Origin: Plectrocnemia conspersa
Taxonomy: Eukaryota; Arthropoda; Insecta; Trichoptera; Polycentropodidae
Assembly: GCA_009617715.1 (NCBI GenBank)
Contig: VTFK01000641.1
Location: 1-64,000 of the forward strand
Direction: 5' to 3'
DNA length: 64,000 bases
Part shown: piece after piece, positions 46,701 through 58,596 of the stretch
How the letters are laid out: the number at the start of each line of letters is the position of its first letter
Numbering within the stretch: the stretch's first letter is position 1
Translations under genes and position numbers: made by a program
Notes under the pieces: generated by a model
What the model was told of the DNA's origin: nothing
What the model saw: the letters and a program-made list of their open reading frames with translations, nothing else
Databases searched by the model: none

Positions 46701-49700
46701 TTTTAAGACACAATGACGACATTTGGGAGGGGTGCATTTGCTTATCCTAAATTTTGCCATAGCAACATTGAAGATATAGAAACAATACACAAAATAAATA
46801 TAAGTAAGATTAAAAATAATACGGAAAAAAAAATATAATATAAGTGAGATTAAAAGTAATACACAGTGAAGAGATATTACACATTATGTACACATATTAA
46901 GGAGCCAGATGGCGACAGCCAAAAGCGAGTCGGCTTGTGCGGACATCCTGGCCATAACGGCCATCAAAAGAGGACACGATCGTGATTCTTGAAGATATTC
47001 CGGAATCTAAAACTGGAATTCGTCGACAATAGTTTGCTTATCGGCAACGCATTTCTGTCGCTCGGGAGAAATACTAATGAAACTTCACTAAAATATGTAG
47101 TACTACAGGGGGTGGGTCCCGCTCGTCTGGCCCTCAAAAGCTAGGTGCCCGCCCATAGGGTTGGACTCAAAGTACTATAATATTACCGTTACCAGTACTA
47201 GGGCCCTACGAGTTCAACCCTTATGGGCGGGCACTCAGTTTTTGAGTCGGATGAGCGGGACCCACCCCCTGTAGTGTAAATATTTTATTGGAGTTTCGTT
47301 AGTATTTCTCTCGAGTGCTCTGGGAAAATACTAAAGAAACTCCAGTGAACTCCGGGTAACGGCAGTTGTGCACGCAAAGGATAATACGTAGCTATATTCA
47401 GCGCCCTTCTGTAGTAAAAATGCTTAGCAACATACAACTATCCGCAAATCGTATCCTAACGCTCCTAAAGGCGCTGGGATACAAGATGGATAATAACCAA
47501 ATATCCTCTTATAAAGGTATCTCAAGAGCTTTTCTGAACTTTTTCGATCAAGAGAGATCATTTTGTTATTTGGGGATTCCAAATTATAGATCCCGTTTCA
47601 AGAACGCGAATAACTGATGGATCATCAACATGATATGCGTTCCTCATATCAAAACCGAGTATATTGGAAGATTTATCACAGATCGTTAACGTGTAGAGAG
47701 CACCTCCACTTTCTCTAAAAGTGATCCCGAGATCTTTAATGGTGGAAGTTTCTCTGGCCAAAATATTCCCACTGAGATTGTAGGAATAAACTGATGGCGA
47801 ACGGGATCGAGAAAATGACAGTATTGCACTTTCCGACACTACAAAGACAGATGGTTAACGGAAGCCCATCTCTAAAGAGAATCTAAATCACTCTGTAGAG
47901 GAGTCCGCGAACAGATCGTATCCATTTATGCAATTTTAAATCACCTGCACACAGAAGAAAACTTGAATTTGTTCTGTCGTATTTATCTCATTAACCCTTT
48001 GATAAGTAAGTTATTTTTTCAACATATATGTAGATCATAGGTGTTATTTTATTTTTACATTGTTTTTTTTTAATTTATATTTATATTTACTAGAAAATAT
48101 GAATAAAACAGTGCATATGAAATATTCGTATTTTTACGATATTTCTTTCCACTAAAATAAATAATATTTTTATAATTTTGAAATATTAATAAATTCGATT
48201 AAATTGTTACACACCGTCAGGGTTTGTGTAACAATTTAATCGAATTTACAAACATAAAATATAAAAATTATATTAAAATGGCCGCAGATGCATATGTGCG
48301 GCAATACTCTATCTGTATAAGTATACCTGATTGAAGCTGTCACTTTGATTACTGACAATCTTTGTATTCCACAAGCTGGCGCGGGCGTCGAGGTGATAGC
48401 ACAACTTGGCAGCGAGACGTGCATCAGCCCTGACGATCTGCTTGTGCAGTGTCACGCCGTTCACTTGCCGAATGCGTCTCGACAAATCGCGATTGACTAT
48501 CGCTCCGAGTTCGCAATCCTTTAATCTGATGTTGTTCAAGTTCCAACATATGTCTTTGATGTTCACTTCGCGTCGGAAAGAAACCCATCCTCGGCGAAAC
48601 CATCGCCTATCGGGAAGCGGATCCGCTAAAGCGACTCTTAAAAATCCTCCGTAACGTTTGCACATCTGAAATAGCATCAATAGTAGTAAAAGCAAGTGCA
48701 AAAATATCTTTTAAAAATATATTATAATACTCACCGCTTCCACTTCGGCTTTTGTGATGGAAGGTGCAAGGTTTCTCAAAAATATAGAAGTGGTTTTGTG
48801 CATTTCTCTCCTATCTTTTTTCTCGATGTCGATAGCCTTCTTTGAATTATCTTCGACCTGAACTTCGGGTAAAGGATCTTTTTTTTTTACGACTTCGTCG
48901 CTCTTTACTTTCACTTCGACGGATTTCTACAAATAAAAATACACACTAATATGATAAAATTTTTACATTTTATTTAAAATAATTGTTAAATAAGTTACTC
49001 ACATCTTTTTGCTTTTCTTCAACATCATTGTCATTTTCGCCAGGCGGCCGCAGTCCCTCGTCAGCGTTTCCATCTTCCCTCTTATTCGGTTCGTCACCAT
49101 CACTATCGCTCGAATCCGAAGAAGACGACGAAGACGATGAAGAACCGCTGGAACTGCCGGACGATTCACCGGAGTTTCTGCTACGCTTACGTTTCGTCGG
49201 CGGCGGTTCAGTTGCAAAAACTTTACGCTCTTCTTCAGGTTCCGCCGGCGTCTCCTCTGCCACTTTAGTCTCTTCCTGAACCTCTTTGTCGTTACTGACA
49301 GTTTCTGTATCTTTTTCGCCGTTGATTTTAGCAGATTTTTTTTCTGATTCGTCATCAGAATCTTTGTTCTCTTTTTTAATATTTTCAACTTTATCGTCGA
49401 TGATTTCAATCGCATCTAAATAACAAACGGTAAAATGAATATAAACAAATTTAATAGAATATCATAAGATAATGCATACCGTTATCGGCAGCGGGCGGAG
49501 GCTCCGGCTTTTCGTCCAACACCTTAAGATCCTCGTCGCTTCCGCCTTCCAATTTGATCACGACAGTATCCAAAAGTTTAATGAGCGGATCTGTTTGATC
49601 TACGTCGATGGTAATCCTTTCGAAATGGTTACTTTTTAAAAGATCTATGAATACGTTCAAGCGATTCTAAGGGAATAAATAAAAATTTAATAAACGCTCA

Positions 49701-52700
49701 CACCGTAATTGTCGCAATAAATTATATAAATTCACCTGCAACGACGCTTGCTGTTCTTCTTTCCGTTTAAGTGATTCTTCGGGATGATATTTCGTCTTGA
49801 ACCTTAAATGAAGAGATACTTTAAACTCATAATTCGCAACAAACCACGAATTAAACAACAAAAATCAACAGCAAACCCCCATTTTTATATGCGGTAACGT
49901 AACTTTAGACACACACGTGTATTTATAGATCCATCACAAAAAACTGTGCTTAATTAGTTTACGCAGCTTTCTGCTCGATACTATATATTAATAAGCACAT
50001 CAAAGCTTCCCGCGTATTGTTAAAGGTCGTATGTTATACAATAAAATTCAGGAATTTTAATGCAACGTCCTAAACACTCTTTTGACTCGGAGTAAGGTTC
50101 AACCGACGTATACGACCATTATCAATTTACGTAAAGCATATTCAGCAGTCATGAAAAACACTTGCTACATTTTTGTGATTTGACACTTCAGAGAATCTTC
50201 AGAGACAGCCCGGTACAAAGTAGTTCGAGCCTCTTTAGATTACCTTCTAAACTGTATCGGATCTACAAAAATGCTTTTATTATTATACAAAATAATTGTT
50301 CTTACAATTTTAAGCTTAAAAACTAACGTTTTTAAAGATGTTTGCTTCCCTTTTTATGATATTAAACCAACCTTTGCAAAGCATATTAGATACATATAAG
50401 AAAATATAAGGCCGTCGACTGCTATTTTAAAATTTTACATCGGCGCACATTACTGTCAGGTTTATAGAAAAAAAAAAATTTCTGCAAAATTTCTGCTTTA
50501 CAACTTTAACCAGTGAAATCCAGAAATGCACCATGCATGATTTACATATGCTCGATACGGGCCAAAGAGCGAGTAATTATTAAAAAAAATTTAACACATT
50601 AACATATTCTTTGAAAACGATACAAAGGATAATTAACTAAAATAAATCGTTCAAAGTACACCTTTTCACGACATTATACACAGTCAGTACTACATAACAA
50701 TTAATCGGTCAGTTGAAGGAAGGCATAGACAATACGCATTCCAACTATCTAATTATTTTACTTACAGTGAATTTAATTCACTAGAATATGCAAATATAGG
50801 TATAAAATAAGTAATAGTATATATAATACATGCATTGACTTGCAAAGCGGACTGAAGGGGAGTAACTTAAAATATATCTAACTAGCAAATATTGACGAAA
50901 GATACTGACTGGGTATAACGGACAGAGTGTAAATACACACATGAGCAAATATAAGGTAAGGTTATTCGATAGAAGGAAAAGAATATCTAACTCGACCGAT
51001 TGTGTAACGAGAGAGCGAGGTTCGTCTAAATTAAAGATTTAAACATTCATATTTGTTTAAGTTTAAAACAACCAAAAAGTCAAAGCGATTCTTAGAATGG
51101 CCTCAGCCTCCGGGCCATCTCTGAATTTCTTTACGATCGACATAAATTACGCAAATACCGAAAGAAACACTAATTACCGTGCATAAACCACGCTTGGTGT
51201 ACGACACGCATTCAACCTCGCATTCAAAATAACGAAATAAATATATAAAAAAATACTTATGAATACATATATATATATATTTAAAAGACATCTTAAATCT
51301 CACCTGTACCATTGTTTTGTCGAGCCCTAACAAATCTGACACGATTGACGCGATACCCGGGGCATTGCGCGCCCCGAGCGTATTGCGAGAATAGCCTAAT
51401 CGATAAAAATATATATTCGCGGTAATAAATTCATAAAGCGCCGGCGATCGGTTCGATCGCAAGCGACGAACGGCGCGCAGTGTGCTGGGCAACAACGTAT
51501 ACTGTGGGGACAAACGGACATGTTAGGATTCCGTCAAATCTCGAGATGGGAACGGCCCACGATGAAGGCCGTTCCGATCCCAAAACCTGGCAAGCGTTGC
51601 ACGCGTCCTTCCGATCGGCTCCGGCGGCGATGTCAAAGAATCGGACACTCACCATTCCTCGTCTTTGTGCGCAATGAAGAACTCGTTGAGCTGCTGCCTC
51701 CGGAACTCGAGCTTGTACTCGTTGTATTTCTTGATGGCTTCGTCGTCGGTGATGGAGTCGTCTTGGGCGGCTAGGAACGCCTTGAACGTCATCATGGCCG
51801 GCTGAGTGTCGCCGGACGCCGACGATCCGAGCCCGCTCTCCCTGCGCGAAGCGAAAGACTTGAGACTCCAGAGAGAAACAAAAACGGAAATAGAGCTGCT
51901 ACGTTGTCGATTTAGATTCATTACCATAGTTAAATACTCCCTTCTTTTTCATTTAAAGATAAACTATAAAATTCGCTTTTAAATGAAACAGAAGGTCAAT
52001 CGGGATACATCACTACATAACATATACATCAATATATCACACAATGTAGTGTTAAAACTAATTACTAGAATAAATCTAAAATAACACTATTGCACGTTTT
52101 GGAATAGAAAAATGAACAAATTTTGAAAATAAATAAAAAATATGGTTACTATTTACCTATCGCTCATATACAAACCTGGAGATCAAATTAAAACGGTACT
52201 GTGGTAGCAAATAGGATACAATTTCAAGCCATAATGAAGAAATCCAGATTAAAAAAAGCTTACGGTAATGATCTAGCCCAGGGATGAGCAACACGCGGCC
52301 CGCTAAGCATTTCTAAAATTGAATTTATTTTATCGATGGATGGAGAAATGATAAAAAAATGTCTGACTGCTGTTTCCGAAATAGCATTTCCTGATAAAAT
52401 AAATATTATTTCAAACATTAGTTTAGCAAGATTCACCATTGCAAGGAGAATTGAAGACTTGTCCGAGAACAATAATATTTTTACGTGGTATTGACACCAA
52501 ATTTAATATTAAAGGGACTACAACCGGCAAAGACCTGTACGATGAACTAAAGTCTGTGTTGGGAAATTTTTCAATTTTATTAGAAAAGATTATTAGTATA
52601 TCGACAGATGGAGCACGAGCAATGTCAAGCATGGAGGTAGGAGCATCGGGAAGGCTATTTCAAGACATTAAGAAGGTCACAGGTAGGGAAATATTCGTTA

Positions 52701-54236
52701 ACCACTGCATAATTCACCAGGAAAATTTGTGTGCGAAAAGATTGAGTTTGCCAAATGTCACAGTACCAATAATTAAACTAATCAATTTTATAAAGTAAAT
52801 ATAAAGATTTAGAAACTGAATATGGCGACGTGGCTCATTTTGGTAATAAAGAATGGATGTGCGATTTTGGGTTTCTTATCGACATGACTCATTGTGGAAT
52901 TGTGGAAACAGCATCTTTTGCAGAATAATGTGTCTCACTTTCCACATTTAGAAATAATATACAATATATAGACATTTTAATCAACGAATTTTAATTACGA
53001 TTCCAAATGTTGAAAGCTGAGAAGACAGTTCCCGAAGACTTTGAAATGGAAGTGATTGACATGCAGAATAATACCGATTTAAAAAGTGTATTTTTCTCAG
53101 TAAACATCGAAAAAATTTATAAATCGTATGTGAGCCCTGAGAAATTTCCGCTTTTGACGAAAAATGCAAAGCAAACGATGTCTCTGTTCGGAAGTACGTA
53201 AGATATTGATCAGCTCTTATCGAAATAACAGTGCCAAATTTTTCATTAAAAATTTCAAGTAAATTAGTTTTATTGTTATTTTCTTGTTTGTTTTTAAAAT
53301 TTAAATTGGATAGGGCAGCAGTGATGTCATTTCAGCTTTCTACAGCTACAGCTAAAATACAGATAAAAGTTAATTTTACGTACTTTCCATAATTATTTCT
53401 GTTGATATTTATTTATTATTATTTTCTATTGCATTTATAGTAAATTATAAATAAAAAAAATCAGTGATGTTTTAATTGACTTCTGAAAATGTTTAGCCTG
53501 TCTTACCTGTGGGTACACAACCAGTCATTTACCAGTCATTTGATTTATATCTTTTTGTAATAGTATTTTACTATTATTATTCTACTGTTATTTTATATAT
53601 TATATTATGTCATTTTCAAAAAAGTGAACAAAACATTTTGATTTATATTTTTATATTTTAGTTTTTATGTCATGTGTTTTGAATAGTTATCCCGAAAATG
53701 TTGAGACATTCAGAGTATCAATTTATTATTAAGGAAATAAATAATTATGATCTATTTGATTCATATTATTGTAATAGTAAACGAAATATTACGAAAGGTA
53801 ATAGCATATTTGTTAGTTGGTTATAATACCTCTGGGAGTGCGGCTGCTGGGGGGCGTAGGCGTGATGGTGGTGCGCGTAGTGGTCGTGAGTCCAGCCGTA
53901 GCTGCCGTAGGCGTCGAGGCGGCGATCGTCGAGCGGCGGCCAGTCGCGGGCGCGTTTCGGCGGAGGTCCGTCTCGGGGGGGCGGGGAGTAGCCCCTGGCG
54001 CCCAGCCCCGGCAGCCCGCCGAGCCCCTGCAGGCCTCCTTGGCCGCCGAGACCACCCAAGCCGCCCGATCGGTAGTCCCGATACTCGCGGCTGCGCCCCC
54101 GGTCTCCCCATTCGTCGGCGCGGTGGCGAGGCCTTTCGTCGCGGCGCTCCCCTAGTCCGCCGCGGTCCCTTTCGCTGCGCTCCCCTCGGAATTTATCGCG
54201 CCGCTTTCGGTCGTATTCATCGTCGCTGTCGCCCAT
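43745..54236 (-). CDS. Ars2: Ars2/Serrate RNA effector protein, eleven exons
   Basis: Ars2 binds the nuclear cap-binding complex and directs capped transcripts to processing, export or decay, including primary microRNAs and histone mRNAs. Minus-strand exons: 54236-53830, 51841-51653, 49802-49736, 49666-49480, 49415-49003, 48926-48735, 48665-48327, 45854-45546, 45470-45213, 45143-44887, 43823-43745. All phases agree; total 898 residues (Drosophila 943). The N-terminus is rich in Arg, Asp and Gly ([16 protein letters not shown]). Then come the SERRATE/Ars2 N-terminal domain ([30 protein letters not shown]), an acidic/serine-rich linker, the RRM-like part ([20 protein letters not shown]), [40 protein letters not shown], the zinc-finger region [22 protein letters not shown] and the conserved end [13 protein letters not shown]. 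Introns carry hAT, LINE and foldback insertions. The model is intact. Confidence 0.95.
44434..44692 (+). other. possible small split gene in the last Ars2 intron, opposite strand
   Basis: A plus-strand piece [18 protein letters not shown] (44434-44487) ends at GTAGTAGG. After CTTCTTGCAG (44613) comes [20 protein letters not shown]. The two could be joined by GT-AG splicing. I recognise no family, and the lysine run is an A-tract. Chance is a real alternative. Confidence 0.2.
46902..46995 (+). repeat. dispersed GC-richer repeat, second copy
   Basis: It matches 33160-33245 (AGATGGC, CTGGCC.TAACGG, GGACACGATCGT). It lies in the intron between Ars2 exons 7 and 8. Confidence 0.5.
47059..47317. 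repeat. 259-bp foldback element in an Ars2 intron
   Basis: The left arm CGCTCGGGAGAAATACTAAT and following bases match the right arm in reverse complement (CACTCGAGAGAAATACTAAC). The inner arms CTACAGGGGGTGGGTCCCGC and GCGGGACCCACCCCCTGTAG pair perfectly, and GCCCGCCCATA/TATGGGCGGGC pair further in. A partial third copy of the outer arm (AAATACTAAAGAAACTCCAG) follows at about 47327. Confidence 0.85.
47560..47865 (-). pseudogene. LINE reverse-transcriptase C-terminal remnant
   Basis: The minus strand reads [10 protein letters not shown], then [20 protein letters not shown] and [13 protein letters not shown], the ordered thumb-region blocks of jockey-like reverse transcriptases (KDLGV.F, SLGF..R, VIWNP). 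The spacer between the last blocks is shortened. Inactive fragment within an Ars2 intron. Confidence 0.78.
52279..53201 (+). pseudogene. hAT transposase remnant, ZBED5/GTF2IRD2-like, in Ars2 intron 1
   Basis: The left end CAGGGATGAGCAACACGCGG is followed by CCCGC, a hAT-type terminus. The body reads [67 protein letters not shown] (catalytic Asp region), [17 protein letters not shown] and at the end [19 protein letters not shown], the ordered blocks of the hAT group domesticated in vertebrates as ZBED5 and GTF2IRD2. Frameshifts near 52490 and a missing middle make it inactive. The right terminus was not found. Confidence 0.82.
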
Positions 54237-55571
54237 CTTCGAAGAAAGAATCGCTGCCGTCGCCGACAGTGTTGCCGCACTGCGTCGACTATGCCACCCA
54301 GTGTTGCCACGACGATTAATAATAGCCTAGGTATTCGTTTAGGCAACATTTAAAATCATTTGCGGCCAGTAAAAAAATAACCTGCTAGGTATCACTCTGA
54401 TAATAATGATTCTGAGCACCAGTGACGAAGTCTTTGTGAGATTATAATTCCGATCGATCATCACGGATTAGGTTTACCTACATTTTCCTAATCTCACGAA
54501 TGAATATCGTGATGATTGATTAAAAATATCTGCTATTAAAAATTCTATATTAATGAGCTATTTTCAACTTATAGAGAATATCTTACATTTATTAAAATTA
54601 AAATAAAAAAAGTCTCGATTCACGCAGATTTTTATTTTGTGTAATCTACCTTCCATTATTGTATATGTTCATGCTTAGATTTATGCGAATTTGATTTACG
54701 CGAAAATTCGCGAAACTTATCTACCGCGCAAATACTACTCCTTAGAATTTTATTAATAGCCCTGTCATAATTATATTAATCAGTATATATATAAATTGTT
54801 TTTATTTTTACGCGGCAATATATTTAAAAAAATAATTTAATTACGTGATTTTCTCGCGCTGTTTTTTGAATTAGTCCCTCTATATTTCGCCGGCGATTTT
54901 CCCAGCATCTTCAGGAGTTTTTCACATTATTTTTATATGGTACACTTTTATTTACTTCGCGCAGGAAGGGATTTTTTACTCGCACGCGATTTATGCTTAC
55001 TTGTATTCTATATTTCGGCCGTGATCTAAGATCCATATAATCCACAAAACAAAAGATTAATGTGTAAAAATGTGAAAAGACCATTGAACATGAGTAACTC
55101 CTAGGATTTTTTTGTAATTGTGATATATTTTTAGTTATTTTTTAAACGTAAAATTTGTCACTGCGTGACCAAATAACACTCTCCTTTTATTTAATATTAC
55201 AAATTCTACAATTTCTCGGTAAAAAATAAAATTCACAGTATTATTTTACTATTCATTTTTTTAAAGTTTTGCTGAAATTTTCTAAAATTTCTCAGTGCAC
55301 GACTATATTAATAATAATCACGGCATATTCCTGCAAGTAATATTAATCGTTTTTAGATTTTTAACCTAAGCATATCTAAATAATGCGATAATATAATTTA
55401 CAATATAACACTTTTCAATAAAAAAAATCTTAAATTAGTTGGGAAATTTCAGTTAAAATTTGCCCCCCCCCCCCTTACTATCTAAAAGTTCCTGGATTCG
55501 TCCTTGGTCAATGCGGGAAGTAATAAATATACTTATATTTCAAATGAAGTTCTTATGCTTATTGAATTTAG
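54237..55571. other. Ars2 upstream region and intergenic DNA
   Basis: The first ~100 bases are the Ars2 5' leader and promoter, without a TATA box. The rest is AT-rich and shows a 12-base C run at 55463-55474 but no gene. Confidence 0.45.
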
Positions 55572-55840
55572 TTAAGCTGACCAGATTTTGAAAATGTCAT
55601 AAATGGCATTATATGCTAAAAAAAAGGTCATCACGGAAATTTTTGTTCAATACCCATCTCATTGGGAACGAGGACTGCGGAAGTTTTAAAAAATATCATT
55701 TCGAAAATTCTGTTCAAATGCCATTTCTAAAAATGTTTTTAAGAGAAGAAATTTCTACGGGAGCTCAAAAAAGGGTACTCTTTGAGATTTTTGTTCAAGA
55801 AGGACAATCCTCCTTAAAGTAAGATGTCTGATCACCTTAA
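55572..55840. mobile_element. 269-bp MITE with TTAA-containing termini
   Basis: The left end TTAAGCTGACCAGATTTTG and the right end read in reverse, TTAAGGTGATCAGACATCTT, are inverted repeats. The direct repeat TTTAG stands on both sides (55567-55571 and 55841-55845). The ATTTTTGTTCAA unit recurs inside. The open frame across it (55613-55822) is therefore not a gene. The superfamily is uncertain: a TTAA target type or 5-bp duplication type. Confidence 0.6.
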
Positions 55841-57884
55841 TTTAGTTCAGTAGTCTAATTTTCCGCTTATTTTTTGGTAAATAAAATACGGGACACAGTA
55901 AATCCCGTAAATATTAAACTGTAACGAATCACTTTTGTATTCAATCAAGTATTTCAATTTTATCTAATATTTGCTAAATTAGCGTTTATATTAAAAAATA
56001 ATACTACGCATCCTAGTTTTTATTTAATCTTTAATATTGGGCATCAATATTATAACTCGTGTTAAATAATGGTGGGGAAAACAAGACCACAGTTGATGTG
56101 ATGTTAGTGAAAGTATGTACCGTAATAAATATCAACAAAAAAAAATCGCCTGTAGCGTATTACTATGACATACTACGCTAAAAATATTCAAGGGATTCCG
56201 TTATTTACTTTAATCGGAAAACACTGCCCTAAGCCCTATACTGATCGTAACGCATGATTATTAAAACCACTTAACATGCTGGTGGTTTTTTGCAGTGTTC
56301 CAAAAAAATCATATTTTTGTATTGGAAATTATAATAGTAAATAATTATATATAAATGGAAAAAATAAAAAATAAATAAAAAAAATATATTTTTTGCAAAA
56401 TTAATATTTTAAAATTACTTATACAGGTATTTTTTACAGTGTTCCAAAAAAATTGTAAATATTATCTTTACCATTTCTTAAAAATCGCAAACAATAATAA
56501 AATAATGGAATGAACCCTATAATAAACAATGGACGTAAGGAAATAAAAATATCTTTATTTTTAAAACACATTCCATACAAAAACATATGTATTGCGTTTT
56601 ATAAATTCTAAGAAATATGGGGCAATATAGTAATAAAAGTGTGTCAAATTAATGGAAAGATAAAGCAACCCCAATTAGTCAAGGATGCTTACTTGAATAT
56701 GTTTTGCGGCTTTACTACCTACCTATTCATTCAGTTTCTTTTATTGTCTCCATCCTATCTAATGCAATTGAAAAATACTTCAAGGGACAAAAATGTATAA
56801 TGACAAATATAATCACGTTTATATGTGGGACCGCGTTTAAATCCGATTTTCATATTGCCGCACAGGCTCGACACTGCGTGTAATGGACATTTCTAAATTC
56901 ACACATCCGTGCTTTGGCTTTTTTGGCTTACAAAAGAAAACTATCTAATATATATTTTAAATCATATTAATTATTAAACTTTTTCAGTTGAAATAAATAT
57001 TTTTTCAACTGGATGTGTAATTGGTAAATTTATATTTTTGCAACTTTTTAAATTTAATGGTGACGAAATTATTCTTGCATACTTATTTCAATATTGTAAG
57101 CAATGGCGTTGATTTCATTTTGAAGAGTTTGACAAATCACTTTGTTTATATTTAGATATTATATTTGTAAATACACGTCACATCTTAAAATTTTGTGAAT
57201 AACGGTGAAGCCGTATGTAAAATGGAAAATTTGTTCAACAGCGTTCGCTCGACATTATTCCTTTATGTTCTTAGTATTGTATTTATTTTCAAAATATCTC
57301 TTTAGGTTCATTTAAAAAGGATTAAATTAAGCTATTTACAGTTAAAATTATACATTAGCATGTTTTTTATCTAATTAATGAAAAAAATAGAACAAAATAC
57401 GGCATCGAATGCCTGTTTTATCGTTGTCCCGCCTTTTTTTTTTTTTTGAGTAAACAAACTGTTAGGAGTATAAATTGATTATATAGATTATATAACCATA
57501 TTATTAGCAATGTTTAGATATTTTTACATATACAAATATGTCGCTATTTTTCTTAAAATATGATTCTAAATCGCGCAATATTACAACCGGTATAGGTATT
57601 TGCGATTGCCGTACTAAATTATAGGCCAATGGCATTTTTTGGTGACGATTCTTAATATTTATCCGACGGGTACAATATTTTATTATACGAATCAATAAAA
57701 AGGCGTGTTGCAGTGGTTGAAATTGCATAGAAAAGTTAAATAATTGAACGATCGGGAGGTAGAGATTTGACAAAACGAAGATGAAAATCGAGCAGAGAAA
57801 AGTGATTTCGGCGAGCTACGTTCAAATTCAAGCCCCTCGTGTTGAATTGCAATCTTAACATTCTTTCGTGAATACTAGACTACG
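55841..57884. other. intergenic DNA upstream of histone H1
   Basis: CAGTGTTCCAAAAAAA occurs twice as a direct repeat (about 56294 and 56438). The last ~150 bases before H1 are GC-richer and form its leader and promoter; no canonical TATA box is clear there. Confidence 0.4.
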
Positions 57885-58547
57885 ATGGCAGATACAGCAG
57901 TGGAAACCCCAGCTTCGGCTACTTCCGCCAAGGAGAAGGCTGCAAAGAAGACCAAGGCCGCAGCGGGAGTCAAGAAAGTCATCAAGAAACCGACGCACCC
58001 TCCGACTTCCGAGATGGTCACCAAGGCCATCGCCAATTTGAAGGAGAAAGGAGGCTCTTCGTTGCAAGCGATCAAGAAATATATCGCCGCCAATTACAAA
58101 GTAGATGCTGATAGAATGGCTCCCTTCGTCAGAAAGTATCTGAAGGCGGCCGTCGAGAGAGGATCTCTGGTGCGCACCAAAGGCAAGGGAAAAGGTGCCA
58201 CCGGCTCTTTCAAACTGGAGACCAAGAACAAACCGGCCGCTGCTAGGAAGGGAAATGCACCGAAGACGAGAAGGTCCGCCGTCAAAGCCGGACGCGTCGA
58301 AAAGAAGAAGAAGCCGGCAGTTAAAAAAGCCGCCACTCCAAAGAAGGCCAAAGCCGCCGCTAAAAAACCCAAAGCAGTAGCTACCCCAAAGAAAGCCGCC
58401 GTCAAACCCAAAAAAACCCCCCCGACCAAGGCGAAGAAGACTGTAAAGCCGCCCACCAAGAAACCAAAAGCGCCCATAGTTAAGAAAGCCGCAACTGGCG
58501 GTACCAGAGGCAGACCAGCTGGCAAAAAAGTTGCTGCCAAGAAGTAA
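57885..58547 (+). CDS. His1: linker histone H1
   Basis: H1 binds linker DNA at the nucleosome exit and compacts chromatin. The intronless frame codes for 220 residues. An Ala/Lys-rich N-terminal tail leads to the winged-helix globular domain at about 38-112 ([47 protein letters not shown] end). The C-terminal tail is rich in Lys, Ala and Pro with repeated TPKK/AKK units. A histone 3' stem-loop follows 34 bases after the stop, as in replication-dependent histone genes, and no polyadenylation signal intervenes. Intact. The nearest other histones are the H2B/H2A pair 2.3 kb away; H3 and H4 are not in the window. Confidence 0.97.
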   Translation: MADTAVETPASATSAKEKAAKKTKAAAGVKKVIKKPTHPPTSEMVTKAIANLKEKGGSSLQAIKKYIAANYKVDADRMAPFVRKYLKAAVERGSLVRTKGKGKGATGSFKLETKNKPAAARKGNAPKTRRSAVKAGRVEKKKKPAVKKAATPKKAKAAAKKPKAVATPKKAAVKPKKTPPTKAKKTVKPPTKKPKAPIVKKAATGGTRGRPAGKKVAAKK

Positions 58548-58580
58548 ATCATATTACAACTCAAACCATGCTTAGACAAA

Positions 58581-58596
58581 GGCCCTTTTCAGGGCC
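58581..58596 (+). terminator. histone 3' stem-loop of H1
   Basis: GGCCCTTTTCAGGGCC, the canonical six-base-pair stem with a four-base loop bound by SLBP, followed by ACAC. Confidence 0.95.

Noticed and set aside
51480..51774. Plus-strand frames near 51.5-51.8 kb
   Set aside because: They are complementary to Ars2 exon 2 and its GC-rich intron border.
53747..54319. Plus-strand open frames opposite the first Ars2 exon
   Set aside because: They mirror the Arg/Gly/Pro-rich Ars2 exon in a GC-rich patch; the Ars2 frame has family support and a phase-matched donor.
58094..58579. Hydrophobic 161-codon frame antisense to histone H1
   Set aside because: It is the complement of the Lys/Ala-rich H1 tail.
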